Below, piece by piece: positions 9,307-18,548 of a stretch of DNA of 64,000 nucleotides. Position 1 is the first letter of the stretch. Each line of letters opens with the position of its first letter. The stretch spans positions 1-64,000 of the forward strand of contig DATMMX010000011.1 in assembly GCA_035569495.1 (NCBI GenBank), read 5' to 3'. The notes under the pieces are model-generated. The model ran no database searches, was not told the DNA's origin, and saw only the letters and a list, made by a program, of their open reading frames with translations. The DNA is from DASRDZ01 sp035569495 (lineage in GTDB: Bacteria; Chloroflexota; Dormibacteria; Aeolococcales; Aeolococcaceae). The translations under genes and the position numbers were made by a program.

Positions 9307-9333
9307 ACGTTCGGCCCGTCAGGGCCCGAACGT
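9307..9333 (-). terminator. Hairpin overlapping the flp stop codon
   Basis: ACGTTCGGcCC and GGgCCCGAACGT arms form a long GC-rich stem with one bulge across the TGA stop of the pilin gene. The downstream tract on the minus strand (TTCTATCC) is only weakly T-rich, so an intrinsic terminator is plausible but not certain. Confidence 0.35.
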
Positions 9334-9510
9334 GTTGGTGATGTTGCTGTAGAGGTTGTTGGTGGCGTGCCCGACCACCTGCAGGGCGATCAGGGCGCCG
9401 ATGGCCACCAGCACGATGATCAGCGCGTACTCGACCATGCCCTGCCCCTGCTCGGGATCGCGGGCCTCCGGCTGGTCCTGGAGCGGCTCGTCGAAGGGCG
9501 AGATGTCCAT
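9319..9510 (-). CDS. Flp/Fap-type pilin (type IVb prepilin)
   Basis: The 63-residue protein has a polar leader, then the prepilin-peptidase/pilin signature EQGQGMVEYALIIVLVAIG, where cleavage is expected at the Gly before MVEYA and the Glu-Tyr pair is diagnostic of Flp pilins, followed by one hydrophobic helix and a short tail. It would be the subunit of a tight-adherence pilus or a minor pseudopilin. No tad/cpa assembly gene is in the window, so it is an orphan here. TACGAT ends six bases before the ATG, suggesting a leaderless transcript. Confidence 0.85.
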   Translation of the reverse strand: MDISPFDEPLQDQPEARDPEQGQGMVEYALIIVLVAIGALIALQVVGHATNNLYSNITNTFGP

Positions 9511-9516
9511 GCCCGG

Positions 9517-9522
9517 ATCGTA
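9517..9522 (-). promoter_or_regulatory. Candidate -10 of flp pilin gene
   Basis: TACGAT on the minus strand with exactly six bases between it and the ATG, one of several like-placed hexamers in this window. Confidence 0.45.
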
Positions 9523-9547
9523 GGGGGGCGCTCCCCCGCAAACCGCG

Positions 9548-9567
9548 CTGTCAGCATTTGTTGACAG
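9548..9567. promoter_or_regulatory. Operator-like inverted repeat between flp and the GT87 gene
   Basis: CTGTCA and TGACAG arms separated by eight bases (GCATTTGT), an AT-richer island in the divergent intergenic region. The position suits a repressor or activator site for either gene. Confidence 0.35.
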
Positions 9568-9632
9568 AACGCATACAGGTTCGTCGGTGGATCGGCGACA
9601 ACTTCCGCCCGCGCGATGCCAGAGTGCGCCCC

Positions 9633-10850
9633 ATGTCCCCCTCCAAGCGGCGGCTGTGGTCGCTCGCCGGGCCGGCCGCCCTGGCGCTGGCGGTCGCCGC
9701 GCTGCTGGTGCAACTGGTTTGGGCCCTCGACGCGCCCGTCAAGACCGACTACCTCCCCTTCGCCACCGGCGCGCGGGTGTTGCAGAGCGACCCGGGCTGC
9801 ATGTACTGCCAGGACGTGCAGGCGTCGCAGCAGGCGGCCATCCTCGGCTACACGCCCACCGCGGGGTTCCCCAAGCCGTTCGTCAACCCGCCGCTGGTGG
9901 CCTGGGCGCTGCAGCCGCTGTCGGGACTGCCGCTTCGCACCGGCCTTGTGGCCCTGCTCGCCGTACTGCTGGCCGCTCTGGCGGCGTCACTGCTGCTGGC
10001 CGAGCGCCTCCTTCCCCGCGACTGGCCGGACGGCAAGCGCATCGTGGTCGCCGCCGCGGGGCTGATCTCGCTGCCGGCGGCGACGGCGCTCGGCCTGGCC
10101 CAGTGGGCGCCGCTCCTGGTGCTGGCGGCGCTGGGGGCGCTCGCCCTGCTCCGCCGCGACCGTGCCGTGGCGGCCGGCGTGCTGCTCTCGGTGCTGCTGA
10201 TCAAGCCGCAGACGGTGTGGCTGGTGCTGCCCGCGCTGGCGGCGGCGCGCTCCTGGCGCGTGCTGCTCGGCGTGGCGGCCGGGGCGGGCGGTTGGCTGGC
10301 CACCGGCCTGCTCCTGGTCGGCCCGTCGCAGATGCTCCAGCTCCCCCGGCTGATCCTCGAGCGGCACGTCGGCGAGGCCACCCGGACCGCCGGGCTGCCC
10401 GGGCTGGTCAGCGACATCTTCGGCAGCGGCGGGGCGGCCTTCGTGGCGGCGGTTGCGATGGGGCTGCTGGCGCTGGCGGTCCTCGTGCGCGTGCGCGGCG
10501 TGCTGCGCGGCCGCCCCGCGGTGGCCATTGCGCTGGGTGTTGCGGCGTCGCTGGCCTTCGCCCCGCACGTGTTCCCCGACGACCTGATGCTGCTGGCCGT
10601 GTGTGCCGTGATGTGGGCGCCCATGGCGCCGGCGGGGGCGATCGCGGCGATGCTGGCGGTGAGCGCCGCCTACCAGCTCGACGGCTGGCTGCCCTCCCCG
10701 CTCGCCCATCTGACGCCGTTCGCCCTGCTCGGCGTGCTGGTCGGGATGGCACTGAGCCTGCGTGCACGCGGCGCGGAGGGGGTGCCGGTGGCGACCAGAA
10801 CCCGCCTGGCGACGGGGGAGGCCAGGCGGGCGACCACAGCGCCGTCATGA
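9633..10850 (+). CDS. Polytopic GT87-like (DUF2029) glycosyltransferase
   Basis: About 405 residues with ten or more hydrophobic segments. After the first membrane helix comes TDYLPFATGARVLQSD and then FPKPFVNPPLVAWALQPLS, the extracytoplasmic first-loop pattern of GT-C family 87 (polyprenyl-phosphomannose-dependent mannosyltransferases). The later LLIKPQTVWLVLPALAA segment also fits that family. ATG 9633 was preferred over the possible start at 9558 because the latter adds a charged non-membrane stretch and a CAGAGT hexamer lies seven bases upstream of 9633. The stop overlaps the next gene (ATGA). Confidence 0.65.
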   Translation: MSPSKRRLWSLAGPAALALAVAALLVQLVWALDAPVKTDYLPFATGARVLQSDPGCMYCQDVQASQQAAILGYTPTAGFPKPFVNPPLVAWALQPLSGLPLRTGLVALLAVLLAALAASLLLAERLLPRDWPDGKRIVVAAAGLISLPAATALGLAQWAPLLVLAALGALALLRRDRAVAAGVLLSVLLIKPQTVWLVLPALAAARSWRVLLGVAAGAGGWLATGLLLVGPSQMLQLPRLILERHVGEATRTAGLPGLVSDIFGSGGAAFVAAVAMGLLALAVLVRVRGVLRGRPAVAIALGVAASLAFAPHVFPDDLMLLAVCAVMWAPMAPAGAIAAMLAVSAAYQLDGWLPSPLAHLTPFALLGVLVGMALSLRARGAEGVPVATRTRLATGEARRATTAPS

Positions 10851-12631
10851 GCGCACGCGCAGAAGCGGCGGTTGCCACGCGCGTCGCATGGCGCGGCGCA
10901 CTGCGCGTCCGCGGCCGAGACGTGCCGGTGGCGGTGGCGGTGTGCAGCCTGCTGGCGGCACTGTTCGCGGCGGGTGTCTGGGCCCATCCGGCCACGCGCT
11001 GGCTCGGCTACGCGGGCGACCCGCAGCAGGCGACCTGGTTCCTGCGCTGGACGCCGTACGCCATCGCCCACGGGCAGAACCCGCTGCTCACCGACCACAT
11101 CGGCTACCCCGGCGGCGTCAACCTGATGTGGAACACCTCGATGGCGCTGCTCGGCGTGGTGCTGGCGCCGATCACGCTGACGGCGGGACCGGTGGTCGCC
11201 TACAACGTCGCCGTCGTCATGGCCTTCGCGCTCAGCGGGGTGGCTGCGTACGCATTGCTGCGACGGCTGGTCGGTCCCGGTGTCGCGGCGCTGCTGGGCG
11301 CGCTGTTCTACGAGTTCTCGCCCTACACCGTCGCGCATGCGCTTGGGCAGCTTGATCTCACCCTCGTGGCCGGACCTCCGCTGATGCTGCTGCTGATCCA
11401 CGAGGTGCTGGTGCGACGTCGCTGGAGCGCGCGACGCGCCGGTGTGCTGCTCGGGCTGGTGGCGGCGGGGCAGGCGCTGGTCGCCGAGGAGCTGCTGGCC
11501 TCGAGCGCCATCGCCGCGGTGGTGGTCCTCGTGGTGCTAGCGGTGCAGGACGGTTCCGCCACGCCGGCCCGCTCGCGTGACGGCCTGCGCGCGCTGGGCT
11601 GGGCGCTGCTCGTCTTCGCGCCGCTGATGGTGCTGCCGCTGTGGGTGCAGCTCGCCGGGCCGCAGAGCCTGCGCGGATCCGTGCAGCCCTCCGGGTTCTT
11701 CGTCAGTGACCTGCTCGGCCTTGCCGTGCCGACCCAGTCGCAACTCCTCGCACCCCAGGCTGCGATCGACTTCACCCAGCGCTTCAGCGGCAACCCTGTG
11801 GAGTGGTCCGCATACCTGGGCTTGCCGCTGCTGGCCTTGCTCGCTTTCGCGGCGGTGCGCTGGTGGCGCGACGTGCGGGTGCGCACGGCGACCATCTGCG
11901 GCGGGGTCTTCCTGGTGCTGTCGCTGGGGCCGAGCCTGCACGCCGGCGGCCACGACACCGGCATTCCCCTGCCCTGGGCGGTGCTCGATCGCGTGCCCCT
12001 GCTCGACAACATCCTCCCCGGGCGCATGACGCTTTACGTCGACCTCTGCGTCGCCGTGGTTCTGGCCATAACCGTCCAGAACGTGCGGCGCGTGCCGGCC
12101 CTGGTGATGGGGCGGCGAGCGGCGCTGGCCCTGGGCGCCGTCGGCGTCAGCATCCTGCCGGCGCTGCCGCTGCCCACCGACAGTGTCCCGGTGCCGCCGT
12201 TCTTCACCTCGGATGCGGCGCAGCGGCTGCCGTCCTCTGGGTCGGTGCTGGTGGCGCCGTTCACCAGCGACTTCACGGCGGTGGCGCCGATGGCCTGGCA
12301 GGCGTCGGCCGGCATGGCCTACCGGATGCCGGGCGGCTACGCGATGATTCCCGACGCATCCGGCCGTGCGCACCAGGGTCCGCCGCCCACGGCGCTGTCC
12401 GACGCGCTGCAGGGAATCGCCGCGGGGCGCGGCGCTCCGGTGCTGTCGCCGTCGGTGCTGGCGCGCATGCGCGACGACATGCGGCACTGGGACGTGCGCG
12501 CCGCACTGGTCGGCCCGATGCCGCATCGCACCGAGGCCACCGCCTTCCTGACCGCGCTGCTCGGCTGCGCGCCGGAGGCGGTCGATGGCGTCGACGTGTG
12601 GGAGCACGCGGGCGCCGGCGGCTGCGCCTAG
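10847..12631 (+). CDS. Polytopic membrane protein, GT-C glycosyltransferase-like
   Basis: The 594-residue protein has about ten membrane segments followed by a soluble C-terminal domain of ~170 residues. The first large loop (GYAGDPQQATWFLRWTPYAI, with DHIGYPGGVNLMWN) resembles the acidic donor loop of GT-C enzymes and of related YfhO-like proteins. It is translationally coupled to the preceding GT87 gene (ATGA overlap), so the two probably act together on a lipid-linked sugar substrate. The exact family was not recognised. Confidence 0.55.
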   Translation: MSARAEAAVATRVAWRGALRVRGRDVPVAVAVCSLLAALFAAGVWAHPATRWLGYAGDPQQATWFLRWTPYAIAHGQNPLLTDHIGYPGGVNLMWNTSMALLGVVLAPITLTAGPVVAYNVAVVMAFALSGVAAYALLRRLVGPGVAALLGALFYEFSPYTVAHALGQLDLTLVAGPPLMLLLIHEVLVRRRWSARRAGVLLGLVAAGQALVAEELLASSAIAAVVVLVVLAVQDGSATPARSRDGLRALGWALLVFAPLMVLPLWVQLAGPQSLRGSVQPSGFFVSDLLGLAVPTQSQLLAPQAAIDFTQRFSGNPVEWSAYLGLPLLALLAFAAVRWWRDVRVRTATICGGVFLVLSLGPSLHAGGHDTGIPLPWAVLDRVPLLDNILPGRMTLYVDLCVAVVLAITVQNVRRVPALVMGRRAALALGAVGVSILPALPLPTDSVPVPPFFTSDAAQRLPSSGSVLVAPFTSDFTAVAPMAWQASAGMAYRMPGGYAMIPDASGRAHQGPPPTALSDALQGIAAGRGAPVLSPSVLARMRDDMRHWDVRAALVGPMPHRTEATAFLTALLGCAPEAVDGVDVWEHAGAGGCA

Positions 12632-12635
12632 CAGC

Positions 12636-14603
12636 TCATCCGCCCGACGATTGCGCCTGCAGCGAAGGGTCGATGGTGAACACCGTGGCGGTGCGCCCGT
12701 CCATGGAGGCCCGCGCCGCCTGGTGCACACCGGGCAGCGCGGCGATGCAGGCGGTGTCCCAGTGCGTCGCCACCGCCGGGTCGGGCATCGAGCCGACGAA
12801 CACCGCGCCGATGCCGTTCAGCGCGGCGCGGGCTGCGGCCGGGTCGTGGCATGCCGCCGCCAGCGCCGCCACACGGGGGTCGACGGCAGGCTCGACGCCG
12901 CCCGCGCGCACGAAGCCGCGGGTGAAGGCGAGCGGCGCCCACTCGACATCGCGGGTGAGCACGTCGATCCACTGGCCGCCGTCGGCGCCGGTATCGGTGA
13001 GCACCAGGGTGCCCGGCGGCAGGGCGCGGTCCATGGCGGCCAGGGCCTGCACGTCGGCGTCACCGGTGTGGGTCGCGCCCGCGACCGAGGCCTGCATGTC
13101 GGTCAGCGTGCGCCACGCGGAGAACACCGGGACCAGCAGCGCCACGGCTCCGACAGCTCCCATCACGCCGAGCACCGCGCGGCGGCTGCGAGCTCTGGCC
13201 AGGATTGGCCGCAACACCAGGGGCGCGTTGAACATCCCCCAGGCCATCAGCAGCGGCACCACGAACCACTGGATCGAGACCACGCGGTCGGCGCCCGACC
13301 AGGGGAAGACCGGCGTCCAGACCCGCATCAGGATGCCGCCGTAGCCGACGTCTGCGAGCACCAGCAGCAGCAGCAGGTGGGTGACCAGCACCCAGCGCAC
13401 CCCGCGCACCAGCAGCGACGCGGCGAGGCCGAGCACGTAGAGCAGCACGGCGGGAGCGACCAGCTCACTGCGCGCGAAGTCGGAGAGCGCGTGGAGCATC
13501 TGCGAGCGCGTTCCCATACGGGCCAGCATCTGCGCCGACTGGCTGTAGCTGCCGGCCACTCCCGCCGGCAGGACGGCGGCGGGAATCGCCGGGTGCGGCG
13601 TCAGCACGGTGACCAGCGCGGCGCCCGCCAGCACCGCGACGCCCGTGCCGATCGCGCCGGTCACCAGACGGCGCAGCGGCCGGCCCCGCAAAGAAGCAAG
13701 CACGAAGGGCACGCCGATCGCCAGCGCGGTGACGAACTCCAGCCCGTGGGTCACCCACATGGCGGCGACGCAGGCGGTGACCAGCAGCAGGTTGCGGGTC
13801 CGTTCGCTGCCGAGCAGGGCGCGCCGCGCCGACAGCGCCAGCGGCACCACCAGCGTGGCGTCGGCCAGGTACGGGAATTCGCCGTAGCCCAGCGCCCAGG
13901 GGATCATCGTGAACCCGGCGCCGAGCAGGGGCACGGCGGCGGCCATCATCCAGTTGCCGGTGGCCTCCAGGGCGAGCATCGCCAGTGACAGCGGCAGCAG
14001 CACCACGCACAGCAGCACCAGCGGCAGCATCGCCGCGTCAGGGCGCATGCCGGTGATGGCCGCGACCTCGGCGGAGGTGGCCTCGAAGGCGACCCGGTCG
14101 CGCACCGCCGTCGAGCCCACGGCGGGGACCGGCTGGGCGACGACCACGTCGTGCTCGGCGGCGATGGTCCTGGTGATGTAGGCGTGGATGGGGTTGTCGC
14201 CATCGGGCGGCAGGGGACCCGCGCGGAAGGCGACCACCGCGATCGACGCGGAGAGCAGCCCGGCGGCCAGGGCGGTGCCGAGGACGATGCGCGCCGGACG
14301 GGTGCGCAGCGACGGCGCCGGGTCGCGCGGTGGTGGGCCGGCGCGGGCGCGCAGGCGCACGACGATCGCCACCGCCGCCAGGACCGCCACCGCGGGCAGC
14401 ACGGTCTTCAGCTCGAAGGCCAGGTGGGCGCGGTGGTAGACCAGCCCGAGCACCCCCACGGCGCCGATCGACAGCCCGGGCGCGGCGGCGAGGCGCCACC
14501 AGGCCGGCATCGACGGCCGCACCAGGGCGAGCAGCGCCAGCCCGGGGACGAGCCCGAGCAGGAGCAGTCCGGGGAGGGCGCGCAGCAGGTCGAGGAGGTC
14601 CAT
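12636..14603 (-). CDS. Large polytopic membrane protein (DUF6541-like)
   Basis: The 655-residue protein starts MDLLDLLRALPGLLLLGLVP and has about 14 hydrophobic segments and a C-terminal soluble tail of ~150 residues. The composition and the loop DGDNPIHAYITRTIAAEHDV after the fourth helix look like the DUF6541 / GT-C-like membrane proteins common in actinobacterial and Chloroflexota polysaccharide loci. The ATG at 14603 was chosen because the upstream frame is non-hydrophobic and lacks family character. It is convergent with the preceding gene, with a four-base gap. Confidence 0.55.
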   Translation of the reverse strand: MDLLDLLRALPGLLLLGLVPGLALLALVRPSMPAWWRLAAAPGLSIGAVGVLGLVYHRAHLAFELKTVLPAVAVLAAVAIVVRLRARAGPPPRDPAPSLRTRPARIVLGTALAAGLLSASIAVVAFRAGPLPPDGDNPIHAYITRTIAAEHDVVVAQPVPAVGSTAVRDRVAFEATSAEVAAITGMRPDAAMLPLVLLCVVLLPLSLAMLALEATGNWMMAAAVPLLGAGFTMIPWALGYGEFPYLADATLVVPLALSARRALLGSERTRNLLLVTACVAAMWVTHGLEFVTALAIGVPFVLASLRGRPLRRLVTGAIGTGVAVLAGAALVTVLTPHPAIPAAVLPAGVAGSYSQSAQMLARMGTRSQMLHALSDFARSELVAPAVLLYVLGLAASLLVRGVRWVLVTHLLLLLVLADVGYGGILMRVWTPVFPWSGADRVVSIQWFVVPLLMAWGMFNAPLVLRPILARARSRRAVLGVMGAVGAVALLVPVFSAWRTLTDMQASVAGATHTGDADVQALAAMDRALPPGTLVLTDTGADGGQWIDVLTRDVEWAPLAFTRGFVRAGGVEPAVDPRVAALAAACHDPAAARAALNGIGAVFVGSMPDPAVATHWDTACIAALPGVHQAARASMDGRTATVFTIDPSLQAQSSGG

Positions 14604-14750
14604 CAGCGCGGGACTCGCGGGTGCATGCGGCGGCGACGCTAGCAGAGCCCCGGCGCCTGGCCACGCACGGATTCGCCGTGGTGACAAAGCTGTGGTCGCC
14701 CCTTCACGGGACCTATTCCGGAAGGTCACGTGCTGCTGACGGCCGGTTGG

Positions 14751-14756
14751 TAGCGT
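14751..14756 (+). promoter_or_regulatory. Candidate -10 of the sugar-transferase operon
   Basis: TAGCGT with six bases between it and the GTG start at 14763; no Shine-Dalgarno precedes that start. The identical hexamer sits in the same position before the gene at 42126. Confidence 0.5.
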
Positions 14757-14762
14757 CGCTGC

Positions 14763-16148
14763 GTGATCGACGGCACGGTGCGCACCGCGTCCACCGCCCT
14801 GCCCGTGCAGCGGCGGCGCGGGCTGCTGCTCTCCGAGCGCAGGCTGCTGCTGGCGGCCGCCGACGTGGTCGCCGTGGCCGTCGCCTACGTGGCCGCCTTC
14901 AACATCCGCACCGCCGGGGTGCACGGCGCCGGGTTCTACGTCCCGCGCTCGGGCACGGCCATCGCGGTGGCGGTGTGGCTGGTCATGGCCCAGCTCAGCG
15001 ACGCCTACAACCTGCGCGCGGCGGCACGCATCCGCAGCACCCTGCGCGTGGTCGGCACCACGCTGATGTTCTCGACGGCGGCGCTGCTGGTTGTCTTCTT
15101 CGCCGTCCCCTACCGGATCACCCGCCCCACCATCCTGCTCTGGGTTCCCCTGGCCGCGGTGCTGGTGCTGGCCGGCCGGGTGCTGTATCGGCGAACTCTG
15201 ACCAGTACTCGCCTGGCCCAGCCAATCGCGCTGGTGGCGCCGCCGGAGGTGCTCAGCACCATCTGGCCGGACGTGCGCGACCAGTCGGCCAGCTTCTACC
15301 GGGTGCAGAAGGTGATCAACCCGCTCTCGCCCGGGGCCGACCACCAACTCGCGGCGCTGGCGGGCTCCGGCCAGGTGGGCGAGGTGATCCTCGGCGTCCG
15401 CGACGACATCTCCCGCGAGCTCTTCGCCGGGCTGGTGCGCTGCTACGACGGCGGCGTGCGCGTGCGCTCCCTCGCCGACCTGTACGAGGAGCTGACCGGG
15501 CGGCTGCTGCTCGACCAGCTCGGCCACTCCTGGCTGATCTCGCTGCCGATGCGCAGCGAGACCTCGCGCGTCTACGCGGCATGCAAGCGCGGCGTCGACC
15601 TGCTGGCCGGGCTCGTCGGGCTCGTCGCCCTGGGCGCGCTGCTGGTGGTGGTGGCCCCGCTGATCAAGCTGACCGATCGCGGCCCGGTCTTCCACCGCCA
15701 GACGCGCGTCGGTAAGTACTCGCGCCATTTCCAGCTCACCAAGCTGCGCACCATGCGCATCGCGCCCGACGGCGAGACTCCGTGGACGCAGTCGCGAGAC
15801 CCGCGCATCACCGCGGTGGGACGAGTGCTGCGCCGCCTCCATCTCGACGAGCTGCCCCAGTCGTGGAACATCCTGCGCGGCGACATGAGCCTGATCGGGC
15901 CTCGTCCCGAGCAGCCGCAGTACGTCGAGGCCCTGCAGAGCGAGGTCGACTTCTACAGCACGCGACTCACCGTGCGTCCCGGCCTGACCGGCTGGGCGCA
16001 GGTGAACTACGGTTACGGCGCAGGCAGCGACGGCGCGCGCGTCAAGCTCTCCTACGACCTGTACTACGTCAAGCGGCAGTCGGTCAGCCTCGACCTGCTC
16101 ATCGCCGCGCGCACCCTGCTGGCAGTCCTCAGCCTCGGAGGCCGTTGA
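14763..16148 (+). CDS. Polyprenyl glycosylphosphotransferase (WcaJ/WbaP-like initiating sugar transferase)
   Basis: The 461-residue protein has four to five N-terminal membrane helices, a CoA-binding-like middle domain and a C-terminal bacterial sugar transferase domain. The domain shows KRGVDLLAGLVGLVALG (membrane re-entrant helix), GPVFHRQTRVGKY, FQLTKLRTM, LRRLHLDELPQSWNILRGDM and LIGPRPEQPQYVE, all hallmarks of the PF02397 family including the catalytic Asp-Glu and the PRPE loop. It transfers a sugar-1-phosphate to undecaprenyl phosphate, starting an exopolysaccharide or capsule repeat unit. First gene of a rightward operon that runs to 21638. Confidence 0.9.
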   Translation: MIDGTVRTASTALPVQRRRGLLLSERRLLLAAADVVAVAVAYVAAFNIRTAGVHGAGFYVPRSGTAIAVAVWLVMAQLSDAYNLRAAARIRSTLRVVGTTLMFSTAALLVVFFAVPYRITRPTILLWVPLAAVLVLAGRVLYRRTLTSTRLAQPIALVAPPEVLSTIWPDVRDQSASFYRVQKVINPLSPGADHQLAALAGSGQVGEVILGVRDDISRELFAGLVRCYDGGVRVRSLADLYEELTGRLLLDQLGHSWLISLPMRSETSRVYAACKRGVDLLAGLVGLVALGALLVVVAPLIKLTDRGPVFHRQTRVGKYSRHFQLTKLRTMRIAPDGETPWTQSRDPRITAVGRVLRRLHLDELPQSWNILRGDMSLIGPRPEQPQYVEALQSEVDFYSTRLTVRPGLTGWAQVNYGYGAGSDGARVKLSYDLYYVKRQSVSLDLLIAARTLLAVLSLGGR

Positions 16149-17026
16149 TGGAATCGCTCGCCGCCCCCCGCACTGCCATCGAGCCCTTCTTCTTCGATAC
16201 CGAGACGCTCCAGGAGCTGGCCGCCCGCCACGCCGGCGCGTACCGCACGGCGTCGCCGTTCCCCCACGTGGTCATCGACGACTTCCTCCCCGAGGACGTC
16301 GCCCAGCGCGTCCTCGACGAGTTCCCCTCGCCCGACGACCTCGACTGGTACCAGTACGGCAACGCCCGCGAGCGCAAGCTGATGGCGTCGCACGAGACCC
16401 TGATGGGCCCGCTGACCCGGCAGGTGCTCGGCCAGCTCAACGCGGTGACGGTGATCGGGTTCCTGGAGCGGCTCACGGGCGTCGACGGCCTGGTGCCCGA
16501 TCCGCACCTGCTCGGCGGCGGCATGCACCAGATCCAGCGCGGCGGCTTCCTCAAGGTGCACGCCGACTTCAACCGCCATCACAAGCTGAACCTCGACCGC
16601 CGGCTCAACCTGCTCCTCTACCTCAACCGCGACTGGCACGAGGAGTACGGCGGACACCTGGAGCTGTGGGATCCGGAGATGCAGCGGTGCGTGCAGCGCA
16701 TCGCCCCGGTGTTCAACCGCTGCGTGGTCTTCTCGACGACGTCGTGGTCCTACCACGGCCATCCCCATCCCCTGACCTGTCCCGAGGACCGCACCCGCAG
16801 GTCGCTGGCGCTGTACTACTACAGCAATGGCCGGCCGGACAGCGAGGTGCAGGCGCCGAACCACTCGACGCTGTTCAAGAGGGTGCCGGGCGAGAACGCG
16901 ACACGGAGGGTCGCTTTGCGCGACACTGCGCGCCATGTCGCGCGCCAGCTTCTCCCTCCGCTTGCTGTGACCGGCTTGGCGCGGGCGCGCAACGCCGTGC
17001 GGGGGCGCGGGCGACCGGCCGCCTGA
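16148..17026 (+). CDS. 2-oxoglutarate/Fe(II)-dependent oxygenase
   Basis: The 292-residue protein has the double-stranded beta-helix pattern of a prolyl-4-hydroxylase-like 2OG oxygenase: FPHVVIDDFLPEDVA at the start, the metal ligands H and D in FLKVHADFNRH, the distal His in WSYHGHPHPL and the oxoglutarate-binding Arg in RRSLALYYYS. It overlaps the sugar-transferase stop by one base (TGATG). In polysaccharide loci such enzymes are thought to hydroxylate glycan or aglycone substituents; the substrate here is not known. Confidence 0.8.
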   Translation: MESLAAPRTAIEPFFFDTETLQELAARHAGAYRTASPFPHVVIDDFLPEDVAQRVLDEFPSPDDLDWYQYGNARERKLMASHETLMGPLTRQVLGQLNAVTVIGFLERLTGVDGLVPDPHLLGGGMHQIQRGGFLKVHADFNRHHKLNLDRRLNLLLYLNRDWHEEYGGHLELWDPEMQRCVQRIAPVFNRCVVFSTTSWSYHGHPHPLTCPEDRTRRSLALYYYSNGRPDSEVQAPNHSTLFKRVPGENATRRVALRDTARHVARQLLPPLAVTGLARARNAVRGRGRPAA

Positions 17027-17030
17027 GCTG

Positions 17031-18548
17031 GTGATCGACGTGGACGCCGTGGCGCACGACGCGACCGCCGAGCCGCTGCAGACGCGCGCGGCGCGAGGTG
17101 CGGCCGCGCTGCTGGTGCGCTCAGGCGCGATCAAGCTGGTGAGCGCCGCGGGCGGTGTCGTCCTCGCCCGGCTGCTCGCGCCCGCGCAGTTCGGCGTCTA
17201 CGTGGTCGCCGCCTTCTGCGTCGCATTCCTGGCCATGTTTGCCGACGTGGGCCTGGGCGGCGCGCTGATCCAGCAACGCGAGGCGCCGACGCGCCGCGAG
17301 CTGAGCACCGTGTTCACGGTGCAGATGATCCTCGCCGGTGTGCTGGTCGCGGTGGGTCTGGTGGTCGCCGCGCCGGTGGCCTCGGCGTACCACCTGCCGG
17401 CGGCCGATGTGTGGCTGTTGCGCGCCCTGATCGCCACGCTGTTCATCTCATCGCTGCGCACCGTGCCCGCGGTGTTGCTGGAACGCGAGCTCCGCTACGG
17501 GCGGCTTGGCACCGTGGAGACGGTCGAGGCCCTCGTCTTCCAGGTCACCGCGGTCGGCGCCGCGCTCGCGGGTGCCGGTGTATGGGCGTTCGTGCTGGCC
17601 ACTGCGCTGCGCGCGGTGGTGGGCCTGGCGGTGATCTATCGCCTGTCGCCCTGGCGCCCGAGCCTCGGCATCGACCGCGCGGTGGCGCGGCGGCTGGCGT
17701 CATTCGGCCTCGCCTACCAGGCGAACGGCGTGCTCTCCTTCGTCAAGGACGCGATGACCCCGACCATCGTGGCGGTGGTGGCGGGCGCGGCGGCGGTGGG
17801 CTACGTCAACTGGGCCTACGCGCTGGCGACGCTGCCGCTGCTGGTGACCACCTCGCTGTGGCAGGTCACCTTTCCCGCCTTCGCTCGCGCCGCGCACGAT
17901 CCGGCGCTGCTGACGCACATGATCGAGCGGGCGATCCGGTTGGGCGCGATCGTGATGCTGCCGCTCTCGTTCTCGGTGATGGCGCTGGCCCCCGAGGCGA
18001 TCCACTACGTCTTCACCTCGAAGTGGGACCCGGGCCTGCTCTCTGTCTACCTGTTCAGCATCTCGCTGTGGGCCGGACCGCTGCTCGGCTCGACGTTCTT
18101 CAGCCTGTTCTACGCGGTCGGCAAGCCGCGCTACGGGCTGTGGTTCACCATCCTCTATGGCGTGCTGGACTGGGGACTCGGCGTTCCGCTGCTGCTCTGG
18201 CTCGGCTTCAACGGCATCGCCGTACGCACCGTGATCGTCGCCTACGTCACCCTGCCACTGCTGCTGCGTGTCGCGCGCAGCATCGTGCCGATCCGGCCGC
18301 TGCGCCAGGTGATCCGGCCCGCGCTGGCGGCGGCTCTCGCGGCACTGGTCGAGCTCGGCGCCGTCCACGTGCTGCCGCGGTCGCCGGTGGCGTTCGTCGC
18401 GGCGATGGTGATCGGCGCCGTGGTCTACATCGCGGCGATCTGCAAGCTCGAAGGCGAGCTGCTCCGTCCGGTGGCGCGCGCGGTGCTGCCGGCGCGCTTC
18501 CAGGCGCCGCTGCGCCGCTACCTGCTCGATCCGGTGGTGGCGGCGTGA
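17031..18548 (+). CDS. Lipopolysaccharide/oligosaccharide flippase (Wzx/MATE-like)
   Basis: The 505-residue protein has about 14 membrane helices and the polysaccharide-synthesis N-terminus GAIKLVSAAGGVVLARLLAP followed by FGVYVVAAFCVAFLAMFADVGLGGALIQQ, typical of PF13440/PF01943 flippases. It would move undecaprenyl-linked oligosaccharide across the membrane after WcaJ-type priming. The start is a GTG five bases after the oxygenase stop region; its stop overlaps the next gene by four bases (GTGA). Confidence 0.85.
   Translation: MIDVDAVAHDATAEPLQTRAARGAAALLVRSGAIKLVSAAGGVVLARLLAPAQFGVYVVAAFCVAFLAMFADVGLGGALIQQREAPTRRELSTVFTVQMILAGVLVAVGLVVAAPVASAYHLPAADVWLLRALIATLFISSLRTVPAVLLERELRYGRLGTVETVEALVFQVTAVGAALAGAGVWAFVLATALRAVVGLAVIYRLSPWRPSLGIDRAVARRLASFGLAYQANGVLSFVKDAMTPTIVAVVAGAAAVGYVNWAYALATLPLLVTTSLWQVTFPAFARAAHDPALLTHMIERAIRLGAIVMLPLSFSVMALAPEAIHYVFTSKWDPGLLSVYLFSISLWAGPLLGSTFFSLFYAVGKPRYGLWFTILYGVLDWGLGVPLLLWLGFNGIAVRTVIVAYVTLPLLLRVARSIVPIRPLRQVIRPALAAALAALVELGAVHVLPRSPVAFVAAMVIGAVVYIAAICKLEGELLRPVARAVLPARFQAPLRRYLLDPVVAA

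Noticed and set aside
14604..15842. N-terminal extension of the 12636-14603 membrane protein
   Set aside because: The frame is open but overlaps the sugar-transferase gene on the other strand and has no membrane or family character.
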